Source: Streptomyces sp. WMMB303 | GTDB taxonomy: Bacteria; Actinomycetota; Actinomycetes; Streptomycetales; Streptomycetaceae | Reading direction: 5' to 3' | Assembly: GCF_029351045.1 (NCBI RefSeq) | Contig: NZ_JARKIN010000001.1 | Location: forward strand, 3,274,501-3,338,500 | Length of the DNA: 64,000 bases | In this document: positions 32,201 to 40,764 of the stretch, piece after piece | How positions within the stretch are numbered: the first letter of the stretch is position 1 | Layout: every line of letters begins with the position of its first letter | Translations under genes and position numbers: made by a program | The notes under the pieces: generated by a model | Database searches by the model: none | What the model was told of the DNA's origin: nothing | What the model saw: only the letters and a program-made list of their open reading frames with translations

Positions 32201-32807
32201 CCGGAACGGGGGCGGAGTGCCACGGGGGACACCGGCAGGGATATCGACCGGGACACCTGCGGAGACATCGACGGGAACACCGACGGAAGCATCGACCGTG
32301 ACCTCGGCAGCAGGGCCGCGACGCACTTCTCGCGGCACACCTGCGGGGATGCCGGGGACGCGAGTCGCCGGGACACGGAAAGGGGTGCCGCCAGGGGCCG
32401 GGACAACGAGGAGCACCGCGGAAGGGACACCTGGAGCCGCCGACAGAAGCCGCACTTCTGACAGGGCGTCAGCATCACTGGCGCCATGCGGACCCAGGAG
32501 AGCACGCCACGAAGCCGTCGAGGCAGCCGGATAGCCGCCTCGGCGGCTCTCGTCCGTCTCGGGCCGCCGCCGACCGCCGGCTGCGGCGCGGACGGGGACG
32601 ACGGCTGGTGGCGGCCCGCGCGTCGAGCCCGGACCGTCGGGCTGCCGGCCACCGTCGCCCCCCGCGAACGCGTCAGCCCGTCAGAACCCCTCACCCGAGC
32701 GGCATGTCACAGGGCGTCAGCCACTGTCCTGCCGGCAGCGTGTGGCCCCGTCAGGGCATCGCCCCGTCAGGGCCGTCAGCCCGTCAGTCAGTCAACTCGT
32801 CAGCCCG
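32201..32807. other. Spacer after sigN with repeats, no supported gene
   Basis: A rightward frame at 32217-32534 is open but consists of repeated Gly/Thr/Pro/Ser codons arising from the 24-base repeat and is not convincing. The segment holds two repeat arrays, listed separately, and otherwise typical GC-rich spacer. Confidence 0.4.
32232..32303 (+). repeat. Three 24-bp tandem repeats
   Basis: Units at 32232-32255, 32256-32279 and 32280-32303 share CC(g/t)gCgGa(g)a(c)ATCGACcGgGACA, each with ATCGAC at the same phase. Multiple-of-three length keeps any frame open, which explains the long spurious frames on both strands here. Confidence 0.65.
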
Positions 32808-32811
32808 TCAG
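32749..32811 (+). repeat. CGTCAG short-repeat cluster
   Basis: CCGTCAGG/CCGTCAGC words recur at 32749, 32765, 32774, 32782 and 32806, with GTCAGTCAGTCA at 32784-32795. The array runs into the stop codon of the leftward small gene at 32808. It looks like replication-slippage DNA. Confidence 0.6.
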
Positions 32812-33029
32812 GAGAAGGCCAGCCAGGCGACACCGGCGAGTACGGCGAGCGCGACGACGACTCCGACGATCAGGCCGATCCGGGGACCCGCCGGGGCCGG
32901 TGCGGCCGCCTGCCTGCTACCGGGCCGGGGACTGCCCTCGTCGACGAAGGCGCGGAACATCTGCGTGCTGCCTGCCGGGTCGGGTCCCTGTCCGTCCGGA
33001 CCCTGCGGCGCCTGCGGGTTGTGAGCCAT
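32808..33029 (-). CDS. Small tail-anchored membrane protein (73 aa)
   Basis: A 73-residue protein: MAHNPQAPQGPDGQGPDPAG, a STQMFRAFVDEGSPRPGSRQ middle, and a C-terminal helix GLIVGVVVALAVLAGVAWLAFS that is the only membrane segment. The TQMFRAFVDEG motif is conserved among such Streptomyces proteins; a role is unknown. ATG 33027-33029; longer open sequence upstream (to 33290) belongs to the opposite strand's control region. Divergent from the MarR gene. Confidence 0.75.
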   Translation of the reverse strand: MAHNPQAPQGPDGQGPDPAGSTQMFRAFVDEGSPRPGSRQAAAPAPAGPRIGLIVGVVVALAVLAGVAWLAFS

Positions 33030-33273
33030 GTCCCAGGACCCTAGCGAACCCTCCCCCGGATGGCACAGCCGCACGGGGGTGGACGCTGTGCACTCGCTCA
33101 CACCTGAGTCGCCGACGGTGATCCCGCCCTCTCCTGTGCCCCTCTGTCCGCTCCCGATTGCGCAGCGTGCAGGACATCCGGCACCTGCGGCACCCCGGCC
33201 GACACCCCGCGCACGCACACCGGCAGCACACACACTCTTTGCCAAGCGTTTGCCTGGGTTGTCCGAAATCAAT

Positions 33274-33315
33274 TTGCCTACAGCAACCAACCATCCGTAT
33301 GGTTGCCTTAAGCAA
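33274..33315. promoter_or_regulatory. MarR operator cluster: overlapping inverted repeats
   Basis: Three ordered elements precede the MarR gene. TTGCCTACAGCAA (33274-33286) and TTGCCTTAAGCAA (33303-33315) are two copies of TTGC-N5-GCAA; between and overlapping them is a perfect inverted repeat CAACCAT-CCGT-ATGGTTG (33288-33305). The cluster ends 18 bases before the MarR ATG. Upstream (33238-33260) TTTGCC is repeated twice more. This is the expected place for an autoregulating MarR dimer pair controlling the marR-exporter operon. Confidence 0.75.
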
Positions 33316-33333
33316 CAAGTACCTGAGGTGCAG

Positions 33334-33813
33334 ATGGCCGAACGCAGTCAGTACGAGGAGCTGGCCCGGCAGATCAGCGCCATCGGCGCCGTCAAGCGAG
33401 AGATGGCGCGCGGCCTCCCCCCGGAGTGCCCACCCGCCTCGGCGGTCGTCCTGACCCTCCTGGACAAGCACGGGGAGATGCGCACCAGCAGACTGGCCGA
33501 GCTGATGGCTATCGACATGTCGGTCACCAGCAGACACGTCACCCACGTCGCCGACCGCGGCTGGATCGAGCGCCGCCCCGATCCGCAGGACGGCAGGTCC
33601 CGCCTGCTGCGGATCAGCGAGAGCGGTGAGCGCTTCCTCGCGGACCTCACCGCGCATCTCGTCGAGGCGTTCGCCGCCCACCTGCAGGACTGGAGCGACG
33701 AGGACGTCGCCCGGCTCAACACACTGCTCAGCCGGCTCCGTACCAGCTTCGGGGACTGCCGCGCCCGCGGCGGGACGCCCCACGAGACAACACCGACCGC
33801 ACCACTGAGTTAG
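33334..33813 (+). CDS. MarR family transcriptional regulator
   Basis: A 159-residue winged-helix repressor. The DNA-binding part is SAVVLTLLDKHGEMRTSRLAELMAIDMSVTSRHVTHVADRGWIERRPDPQDGRSRLLRISESGERFLADL, with the D-x-R wing motif intact (DPQDGRS). Start ATG 33334 has GAGGTG at 33325-33330. The stop is 11 bases before the large exporter gene, so the two are co-transcribed under the operator at 33274-33315. MarR proteins release DNA on binding phenolic or other small ligands; a substrate of the exporter is the natural candidate. Confidence 0.93.
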   Translation: MAERSQYEELARQISAIGAVKREMARGLPPECPPASAVVLTLLDKHGEMRTSRLAELMAIDMSVTSRHVTHVADRGWIERRPDPQDGRSRLLRISESGERFLADLTAHLVEAFAAHLQDWSDEDVARLNTLLSRLRTSFGDCRARGGTPHETTPTAPLS

Positions 33814-33824
33814 AAGGACGCCGA

Positions 33825-36491
33825 ATGGCAACAACCCGATCCCAGCCGCCGGCCGGGGGGTCCCGCGACGCCGCGCCGGGAGCCGGCGGTGGGGCCCGGC
33901 ACGCGGCGCATGCCGCGTCGTCCGGCCGCATCCAGACCGCCGGGGCCGAGTCGGCGGCGGCAGGAACCACCGCGACCACGGCAGAGCGCACGGCGCCGAT
34001 GACGCACCGGCAGATCATGGAGGCGCTCTCCGGGCTGCTGCTCGGCATGTTCGTCGCCATCCTGTCGTCGACGATCGTCTCCACGGCGCTGCCGAGGATC
34101 ATCTCCGATCTGAACGGCAGCCAGAGCTCCTACACCTGGGTCGTGACCGCGTCACTCCTGGCGATGACCGCGTCGACCCCGCTCTGGGGCAAGCTGGCCG
34201 ACCTCACCAGCAAGAAGCTGTTGGTGCAGATAGCCCTGATCGTCTTCGTTCTGGCCTCGGCCGGAGCCGGCCTGTCGCAGAACCCGGGAACGCTGATCTC
34301 CTTCCGGGTCGCGCAGGGCATCGGCATGGGCGGGCTCTCGGCCCTCGCCCAGATCATCATGGCCGCGATGATCTCCCCCCGGGAGCGCGGCCGCTACAGC
34401 GGCTATCTCGGCGCCACCTTCGCGATCGCCACCGTCGGCGGCCCGCTGCTCGGCGGCGTGATCACCGACACGAGCTGGCTCGGCTGGCGCTGGTGCTTCT
34501 ACGTCGGCGTCCCGTTCGCCGTCATCGCGCTGATCGTCCTGCAGAAGACCCTGCACCTGCCCGTCGTCAAGCGGCCGGGCGTCAAGGTGGACTGGGCGGG
34601 CGCGTTCTTCATCGCCGCCGCCGCCTGCACCCTGCTGCTGTGGGTCACCTTCGCCGGGGACAAGTACGACTGGCTGTCCTGGCAGACCTACACGATGGTC
34701 GGCGGATCGATCGTACTGGGCCTGATCTTCGTGCTCGTCGAGTCGAAGGCCAAGGAGCCCATCATCCCGCTGCGGCTGTTCCGCAACAGCACCATCACGC
34801 TGGCCGCGGTCGCCTCGCTCTTCGTCGGCATCGCCATGTTCGGCGCGACGGTCTTCCTCAGCCAGTACTTCCAGCTCGCCCGGGGGAAGTCCCCCACGAT
34901 GGCCGGCGTCATGACGATCCCGATGATCGGCGGGCTGTTCGTCTCCACCACCGTCTCCGGGCAGATCATCACCCGGACGGGCAAGTGGAAGAAGTTCCTG
35001 ATCTCCGGCGGCGTGCTGATGGCGGCGGGCATGGGTCTGCTGGGCACGCTGCGGTACGACACCGAGTACTGGCACATGGCGATCTTCATGGCGCTGCTCG
35101 GCCTCGGCGTCGGCATGATGATGCAGAACCTGGTGCTCGCCACCCAGAACCAGGTGGCGGCGAACGACCTCGGAGCCGCCAGCTCCACGGTCAACTTCTT
35201 CCGTTCCCTGGGCGGCGCGGTCGGCGTCTCGGCACTCGGCGCCGTGCTCTCCAACCGGATCACCCACTACATGGAGGACGGCTTCGCCAAGCTCGGCATC
35301 AAGCCGGGCGGCGGCGCCACCGGCGGTGGCGGCAGCGCCCTGCCGGACCTGGACGAACTGCCCCCGCCGGTCCGTACCGTCGTGGAGAGCTCCTACGGGC
35401 ACGGCATCGGTGACATCTACCTGTACGCCGCGCCGGTCGCGCTGCTGGCGCTGGTGTGCGTGCTGTTCATCCGGGAGGTCCCGCTGCGGACCACGTCCGC
35501 GCACCAGGCGAGCGCGGACGAGGACACCCCCGCGGCGGCGGAACACCCCGCCGACGCGGTAGTGGATCGCGCCGGGGCACTCGAGGGAGCCGCGCCGCAG
35601 GACGCCGCGGCGGCCGCCCCCACCTGGGCGCCCTCGGGCGCCGCATCGCCGGGGGGCGACACTCAGCAGCTCAGGGAGTACGCGGCCATGGCCATAGCAC
35701 AGTCCCCGGCACCGATGCCGACCAACGACTACGGCGTCTACGGCACCGTCCGCAACGCGGAGGGAATCGGCGTCGCCCGAGCGGCCGTCACCCTGATCTC
35801 GCTCAGCGGGCGCCAACTCGGCCGCTCCGTCGCCCACGCGGACGGCTCCTACGGGCTGGACGCACCCGGAGCCGGCTCCTACGTGCTGATCGCGGCCGCC
35901 GACGGCCACCAGCCGCAGGCCTCCACGGTCGTGGTCGGCGAGGAACCGCTCAGCCACGACCTGCTGCTCTCGGGCACCAGCGGCCTCGCGGGCCAGGTCC
36001 GCGGCCGGGCCGACGGCGCCCCCGTACAGGGCGCGATGGTCGTCGTCACGGACGTCCGCGGCGAGGTGCTCGCCACGGGGGTCACCGGCGAGACGGGCGA
36101 GTACCGGTTCGACGAACTGGTCACCGGCAGCTTCACGGTCGCCGTGAACGCACCCGGCCACCGGCCCACCGCGCTCCCGGTCGAGGTGCAGGGCCAGGGC
36201 ACCACCCGGCTCGACGTCGACCTGGCCGCGGGTGCCCGGGTGACCGGCACCGTGCGCGCCGGGAGCGCGGGCAGGCCGCTGCCCGACGCGCGGGTCACGC
36301 TCGTCGACGCGGCGGGCAACGTCATCGCCACGTCCACCACCGGTGAGGACGGCGCCTACGCCTTCTCCGACCTGGACGCGGGCGACTACTCGGTCATTGC
36401 CGGCGGCTATCCGCCCCAGGCGAACGCCCTGCACGTGACCGGGCCCGGAGTGGACGCATACGACATCGAGTTGCACCACCCGGACGAATGA
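33825..36491 (+). CDS. DHA2-type MFS exporter fused to carboxypeptidase-regulatory-like domains
   Basis: An 888-residue protein. Residues 60-560 are a 14-helix drug:proton antiporter (GLLLGMFVAILSSTIVSTALPRIISDL, WGKLADLTSKKLLVQIAL, SFRVAQGIGMGGLSALAQIIMAAMI, ERGRYSGYLGATFAIATVGGPLLGGVI). After the last helix (VALLALVCVLFIREVPL) comes an Ala-rich linker of about 80 residues and three consecutive beta-sandwich repeats (about 640-885) of the carboxypeptidase-regulatory-like/Cna-B kind: YGTVRNAEGIGVARAAVTLIS, GQVRGRADGAPVQGAMVVVTD and GTVRAGSAGRPLPDARVTLVD, each with a DGSYGL/TGEYRF/DGAYAF turn. ATG 33825 follows AAGGA at 33814-33818. A permease with such a C-terminal module is uncommon. Confidence 0.9.
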   Translation: MATTRSQPPAGGSRDAAPGAGGGARHAAHAASSGRIQTAGAESAAAGTTATTAERTAPMTHRQIMEALSGLLLGMFVAILSSTIVSTALPRIISDLNGSQSSYTWVVTASLLAMTASTPLWGKLADLTSKKLLVQIALIVFVLASAGAGLSQNPGTLISFRVAQGIGMGGLSALAQIIMAAMISPRERGRYSGYLGATFAIATVGGPLLGGVITDTSWLGWRWCFYVGVPFAVIALIVLQKTLHLPVVKRPGVKVDWAGAFFIAAAACTLLLWVTFAGDKYDWLSWQTYTMVGGSIVLGLIFVLVESKAKEPIIPLRLFRNSTITLAAVASLFVGIAMFGATVFLSQYFQLARGKSPTMAGVMTIPMIGGLFVSTTVSGQIITRTGKWKKFLISGGVLMAAGMGLLGTLRYDTEYWHMAIFMALLGLGVGMMMQNLVLATQNQVAANDLGAASSTVNFFRSLGGAVGVSALGAVLSNRITHYMEDGFAKLGIKPGGGATGGGGSALPDLDELPPPVRTVVESSYGHGIGDIYLYAAPVALLALVCVLFIREVPLRTTSAHQASADEDTPAAAEHPADAVVDRAGALEGAAPQDAAAAAPTWAPSGAASPGGDTQQLREYAAMAIAQSPAPMPTNDYGVYGTVRNAEGIGVARAAVTLISLSGRQLGRSVAHADGSYGLDAPGAGSYVLIAAADGHQPQASTVVVGEEPLSHDLLLSGTSGLAGQVRGRADGAPVQGAMVVVTDVRGEVLATGVTGETGEYRFDELVTGSFTVAVNAPGHRPTALPVEVQGQGTTRLDVDLAAGARVTGTVRAGSAGRPLPDARVTLVDAAGNVIATSTTGEDGAYAFSDLDAGDYSVIAGGYPPQANALHVTGPGVDAYDIELHHPDE

Positions 36492-36779
36492 CCCCCCGGT
36501 CCTGGCGGCGCGTGACACGAGCGGAGCACGCGCCGCCGGGTCCGGTTCGGGGAAGGGCCCCGGCGGCCCGGATCAGCGCACTGCGCGAGCGCGGGCAAGG
36601 GACGGCCCGCCGCCGGGACGCCGGGGCCCGTCATCCAGGAGGCCGTCGAGACTGTGCGGCCACCAGTCCATGAGGCCATGGTCCCTCGACGCCCGAGGGG
36701 CCATGGTGAACGACACCGGGGAACCGGCGTGTACGTCGCCGGGGCCCGCCGTCGCAGGTGAGAGAGAGCTGGGAGAAAG

Positions 36780-37688
36780 ATGACAGGCGGGGCAGACGGA
36801 GCGGACCCCGGTGCGGCCGACGGCGTCACCGGCAACGGGGCCGACGGCCGAACCGGGGCCGGGGCCGCGAATGGCGGCCTACGAGCCCGGGTGCGCACCC
36901 GGGACGGATGGGCGGTGCAGCACGCGGTGCTGACCGTCACCGACATGACGGGTGCCCAGGTGCTGCGCGTCGAGGCCGACGAACAGGGCGTCGTGCACAG
37001 CGGGCAGCCGCTGCCGCAGGGCGCGTACACGGTCATCGCCACCGCCGTGGGCTACGCGCCGGCCGCCTCCACGGCGATGGTCACCGCCTCCGGGCGCGCG
37101 GACCTGGGGGCCCTGGTACTGGCCCGGCAGGGCGGTGCCGAGCTGCCCCCACCGGGCCCGTGGACCCTCGACCCGATGCACTCCACGGTGGCGGCGAGCG
37201 CGCAGCACCTGGGGATGACCAGCGTGCACGGCCGCTTCACCGAGTTCGGCGGCCGTATCGAGATCGCGCAGGACCCGGGGAAGTCGTCCGTGGAAGCCGT
37301 CATCAAAGCGGAGTCCATCAACACCGGCAACGCCATGCGCGACCAGCACCTGCGCTCGGGCGACTTCCTCGACATCGAGAACCACCCGGACATCACCTAC
37401 CGGAGCACCGGCATCGACGCGGCCGGACCGGACCGGTGGACCGTGCACGGCCGTCTCGAGATGCACGGCGTCGTGCGCGAGGTGGACCTGGACCTCAGCT
37501 ACCTGGGCAGCGGCCCCGACCCCTGGGGCGGTCGGCGCGCCGCCTTCCGCGCCACGGCCGAACTGCGGCGCTCGGACTTCGCGATGAACTACAACCAGGT
37601 CGTCGCCGCCGGAATCGCCGCCGTCGGAACCACGCTGAAGGTGGACCTGGACATCCAGGCGGTACAAGGGGAATCGCTGCCGTTCTGA
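36780..37688 (+). CDS. YceI family protein with N-terminal carboxypeptidase-regulatory-like domain
   Basis: A 302-residue protein. Residues 35-115 form one beta-sandwich domain of the same type as those on the preceding exporter (RVRTRDGWAVQHAVLTVTDMTG, GAYTVIATAVGYAP). Residues 125-302 are a YceI lipocalin-like domain: WTLDPMHSTVAASAQHLGMTSVHGRFTEFGG, the conserved SINTGNAMRDQHLRSGDFLDIENHPDITYRST and WTVHGRLEMHGVVREVDLDL. YceI proteins bind polyisoprenoids or amphiphilic molecules. No signal peptide is visible. GGGAGAAAG precedes the ATG. The gap to the exporter gene is 288 bases with no evident terminator, so co-regulation is possible. Confidence 0.9.
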   Translation: MTGGADGADPGAADGVTGNGADGRTGAGAANGGLRARVRTRDGWAVQHAVLTVTDMTGAQVLRVEADEQGVVHSGQPLPQGAYTVIATAVGYAPAASTAMVTASGRADLGALVLARQGGAELPPPGPWTLDPMHSTVAASAQHLGMTSVHGRFTEFGGRIEIAQDPGKSSVEAVIKAESINTGNAMRDQHLRSGDFLDIENHPDITYRSTGIDAAGPDRWTVHGRLEMHGVVREVDLDLSYLGSGPDPWGGRRAAFRATAELRRSDFAMNYNQVVAAGIAAVGTTLKVDLDIQAVQGESLPF

Positions 37689-37746
37689 GGCCGGTTGCCC
37701 GGTCCGGGGAGGCACCGAGGGTGGTCCTCCGGCTCTCGGCGCCCGC

Positions 37747-38568
37747 TCAGCGGTCCTCGGGAGCCGGAGGCTGGGGCGGAATCACGGGCGCGGCCCGGTC
37801 CTGCGGGGCCGGGCCGCGCCCGTGCCGTGCCATGGCCTCGATACCCGCGATCACGCAGTCCAGCGCGACACCGAAATCCCGCTGCTCCACCGGGCGTACG
37901 GCCTCTCCGCGTACGCCCGTGCCGCACTCCGCGTACTCGGGGCGCGCACCGACCGTGGAGCGCAGCGCATCGACGCAGTCCTGCGAGCTGACGCCCGCCT
38001 CGCTGCACCGGCGCTGCCAACTGGCATCCACGGCGGCGTGCCCGTAGACGAACGAGAACAGCGCCGCCAACGCCCCGTCCGCCTGCTGCTCGGGCAGCCC
38101 GGAGCGCAGCAGCACGCGCCGCACCCCCAGTTGGAAGGACATCGCGCTGGGACCGACGTTCAGGAAGCTGCCCAGCGTCCCGGACGCCCACGGGTGACAG
38201 TGCAGCAGACCGCGCAGCGCGAAGGCCGACTGCCGCAACTGCTCGCGCCAGTCCGCCCCCGCAGCGTCCGCGTCCGGCACCTCCAACTCTCCCTCGACGG
38301 CATCCAGCGCGAGTTCGAGCAGGTCGTCCTTGCGGTCCACGTACCAGTACACGGACATCGCGGTGACACCGAGATGGGCCGCCAGACGACGCATGGAGAA
38401 CTTCGCCAGCCCCTCGGTGTCCAGCAGCCGTACGGCAGCCGCCGTGATCTTCTCCCGGTCCAGCCCCTCGGTCTGGCCGCTCCCGGTGGCTCTGCGGCGG
38501 CTCGCCGTCCGTTCCTCCAGCCACACGCTGGTCCTGCGCATCCGGCTCGTGCGGCTGCCGTCGCTCAT
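37747..38568 (-). CDS. TetR/AcrR family transcriptional regulator (TetR_C-type)
   Basis: A 273-residue regulator. After a disordered N-terminus, the HTH is LDREKITAAAVRLLDTEGLAKFSMRRLAAHLGVTAMSVYWYVDRKDDLLELALD (about 40-95), close to the classical TetR class with the YWYVDRKDDL end of the recognition region. The C-terminal domain is like those of TetR_C_11 members (SAFALRGLLHCHPWASGTLGSFLNVGPSAMSFQ). The chosen ATG at 38566-38568 has AAGGAG spaced 9 bases upstream. It is convergent with the YceI gene; target unknown. Confidence 0.9.
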   Translation of the reverse strand: MSDGSRTSRMRRTSVWLEERTASRRRATGSGQTEGLDREKITAAAVRLLDTEGLAKFSMRRLAAHLGVTAMSVYWYVDRKDDLLELALDAVEGELEVPDADAAGADWREQLRQSAFALRGLLHCHPWASGTLGSFLNVGPSAMSFQLGVRRVLLRSGLPEQQADGALAALFSFVYGHAAVDASWQRRCSEAGVSSQDCVDALRSTVGARPEYAECGTGVRGEAVRPVEQRDFGVALDCVIAGIEAMARHGRGPAPQDRAAPVIPPQPPAPEDR

Positions 38569-38663
38569 GGCACGCGCTCCTTGGGGGCCGGCTCCGCGGG
38601 CCGGTCGGAAGACGGAACGGGGCGGCAACGGCCGAGATCAGCACGGACCGTCACCCCTCGATG

Positions 38664-39245
38664 TTAATCCGTATCCGACCCTTCATCCGCCTTCAGCGGC
38701 CGGAACGCCGGTATGACGGACTCGCCGGGTTTGAAGACATAGCCCGCACCGCGCCGCGTGTGGATCAGCCGCTCCCCGCCCGTGTCGATCTTCCGTCGCA
38801 CATACGAGATGTAGATCTCGACCAGGTTGACCCGGCGGCTCACGTCGTAGTTCCACACCCGGTCGAGTATCTGCGCCTTGCTGAGCACTCTGCCGGGATT
38901 GCGCATCAAGAAGCGCAGCAACTCGAACTCCGTCGCGGTCAGCCGGATCCACCCCCCGCCCCGCCGCACCCTGCGGTTCTCCTCGTCCAGCGCCAGATCT
39001 CCGACCACGAGCATCCGCGGGGCCGTGTGCTCCCGCCGGGTTCCCTGCTCCGGCTGGGCACCGTGCGCCCGCGCGGCAGTCCGCTCCCGCGGGATCGCGT
39101 GCTGCCGCCGGACACCGGGTTTCCGCGGGCCACGTCCGGCCCTCGGTGGTGCCCCCTCGGAGCACCCGGCTCCCTCCGCCCGCGCCTGCTTCCTCGTCCC
39201 GTCCCGCTGCGGTGCCGGCACCGCACTCGCTCCACTCCGCGTCAT
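38664..39245 (-). CDS. OmpR-type winged-helix DNA-binding protein lacking a receiver domain
   Basis: A 193-residue protein. Residues 95-180 form a complete OmpR/PhoB effector domain: LVVGDLALDEENRRVRRGGGWIRLTATEFELLRFLMRNPGRVLSKAQILDRVWNYDVSRRVNLVEIYISYVRRKI, then LIHTRRGAGYVFKPG. The preceding 90 residues are basic, disordered and carry no CheY-like receiver, so phosphorylation control is not expected. ATG 39243-39245 follows GAGGGTGA; a GTG further upstream (39374) opens a frame that adds no receiver either. No sensor kinase is adjacent. This may be a remnant of a response regulator that lost its receiver, or a bona fide stand-alone regulator. Confidence 0.85.
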   Translation of the reverse strand: MTRSGASAVPAPQRDGTRKQARAEGAGCSEGAPPRAGRGPRKPGVRRQHAIPRERTAARAHGAQPEQGTRREHTAPRMLVVGDLALDEENRRVRRGGGWIRLTATEFELLRFLMRNPGRVLSKAQILDRVWNYDVSRRVNLVEIYISYVRRKIDTGGERLIHTRRGAGYVFKPGESVIPAFRPLKADEGSDTD

Positions 39246-39396
39246 GGGTTCACCCTCGGGCGCGGGAGTGAGAGGGAGCTTGCCGCCACATGGGAATTGC
39301 CTGAGAAACACTCGGGCCCGGCCCGGCCCGGCCCGGCCCAGCCGCCCGGCCGGGGCGGGAGGAGTGAGTGTCATACCCCGGCCCTACATTCCTCCT

Positions 39397-40227
39397 ATGA
39401 GGCCCGAGATCCTGGAGAAGCTGGACCGGTTCCGTCGGGAGGCGCTCGCGCGCGAGGTGCCGCCCGCCGACGTGGAGCGGTGGCTGACGACCGCGCGTCC
39501 GTGCGCGACGCTGTCACCGCACGTGGACGGACCGGTCGTGGGCCGCTTCGGCGGTCCGCTGACGCTTCCCGTGGGCGCCCCCCGCCCGGAGGGCCTGGAC
39601 GAGCTGCACCTCATCGCGTCCTTGGACCTTGCCGCGCTCCCCGCGGACGCGACGCGCCTCCCCCTGCCGCGCGAGGGCCGGCTCCTGCTGTGCGCTCATC
39701 CCGACGCGCTGGACGCCCACGGCACGGCGATACACCTCCCCGCGGACACCCCCGTGGAGGAACACCCCGTGGAGCGCGGCTCCAGCCCGACCGACCTGTT
39801 CGCCGAACTGGACGCGCAGTTGCTCCGCATGGGAGAGCTGCGGCTGCGCCACGACGTCTCCCTGCCGGACCACGACTCGCTCGTCGATCCCGCCGCACAT
39901 CCACACGCCGGAGAACTGCGCGAGGCATGGCGCGAGGTGCGGGACACGGATCTGAACCTCACCAAGTGGTCGCAGATACAGCTCGACGGGTACGCCATGG
40001 ACGAGTACGGCGAACTGGACCCGGTCCAGGCCGCGGCCCGCGCGGCGGCAGCGGACCACCCAGCGCATGTCGACGTCGCACGGCCGGAGGACTGGGTGCT
40101 CCTGGCCCAGTGGCACCCCGACATCGACGACTGGGAGAGCGCGGTGGTCCACTGGTCCCTCGCGAGACAGGACGTGGCAGCCCGTCGCTTCGACCGGACG
40201 GACGTCTCCATGTTCTTCGCCCCCTGA
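39397..40227 (+). CDS. DUF1963 family protein
   Basis: A 276-residue protein of the YwqG/DUF1963 group. Visible family pattern: FGGPLTLPVGAPRPEGLDELHLIASLDLAALP at about 50-80, LPREGRLLLCAHPDAL, and the late DWVLLAQWHPD near the C-terminus with a Phe-Phe end (VSMFFAP). Function in bacteria is unknown; homologues resemble suppressor-of-fused-associated proteins. ATG 39397. Monocistronic, divergent from the OmpR-type gene. Confidence 0.85.
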   Translation: MRPEILEKLDRFRREALAREVPPADVERWLTTARPCATLSPHVDGPVVGRFGGPLTLPVGAPRPEGLDELHLIASLDLAALPADATRLPLPREGRLLLCAHPDALDAHGTAIHLPADTPVEEHPVERGSSPTDLFAELDAQLLRMGELRLRHDVSLPDHDSLVDPAAHPHAGELREAWREVRDTDLNLTKWSQIQLDGYAMDEYGELDPVQAAARAAAADHPAHVDVARPEDWVLLAQWHPDIDDWESAVVHWSLARQDVAARRFDRTDVSMFFAP

Positions 40228-40763
40228 CCGCCCCCTGACCGGCCGCCCGCCGCGCTTGCCGCATTCGTCTGCCATACGACTCCAGAGAGTCTTGCCCACC
40301 TGCCCGGCCGGGTCCGCAGTACCCGGCCGACGTTCAGCCGCACGCGCCGCGACGGTCCCGCACCTACAGCCGCCCTGCCGCGAACCGAGCGCGCCCCCAG
40401 GAAGGATCTGCCGGATGGATCGTCTCCGAGCCGGTCGCGGCAAGGACTCGCAGCGCCCCTGCCGACTCGGTGACCCGGCCGCTCGCCAGACCGGTGAAGC
40501 CGTGCTGGTGGCACAGCTCGCAGGCCGCCTCGGCTACCACCTGTCGCACAGCGCCCCTCTGCGGGAGGAACTGGAACCGTCGAAGGCGGCCGTGGCAGAA
40601 GCCGGACAGGATGCTCCACCGCACGTCCCGGCTCCCGCCCGTCCCGGCAGGGCAGGTGGCGCGCTGGACCCGGGCTTGGTGGCACCTGCGGCCACAAGCC
40701 CTGCCCCTGGAACCCGTGGTGACCGGTCTTGCCGGTGGCGGCGATAAGTGTACAGTTCCGTAC
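40228..40763. other. Spacer with unassigned open frames, possible gene remnant
   Basis: Both strands are open over much of 40360-40760 but neither translation resembles a family I know; the leftward one includes VVAEAACELCHQHGFTGLASGR. Downstream is an acquired-looking toxin-antitoxin pair next to a tRNA, so this could be degenerate island DNA. No gene is claimed. Confidence 0.35.
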
Positions 40764-40764
40764 A
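40749..40764. promoter_or_regulatory. Toxin-antitoxin operator TGTAC-N6-GTACA
   Basis: Perfect 5-base arms TGTAC (40749-40753) and GTACA (40760-40764), the last base being the A of the antitoxin ATG. The site overlaps the start, as expected for a Phd/YefM autorepressor that represses from the initiation region; there is no room for a usual Shine-Dalgarno, so the transcript may be leaderless. Confidence 0.6.

Noticed and set aside
32217..32534. Rightward 105-codon frame after sigN
   Set aside because: Consists mostly of Gly/Thr/Pro/Ser codons created by the 24-base tandem repeat; GTG start without good ribosome-binding site; no conservation seen.
40360..40760. A coding gene upstream of the toxin-antitoxin pair
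   Set aside because: Open on both strands without recognisable motif or ribosome-binding site, so listed only as possible remnant.
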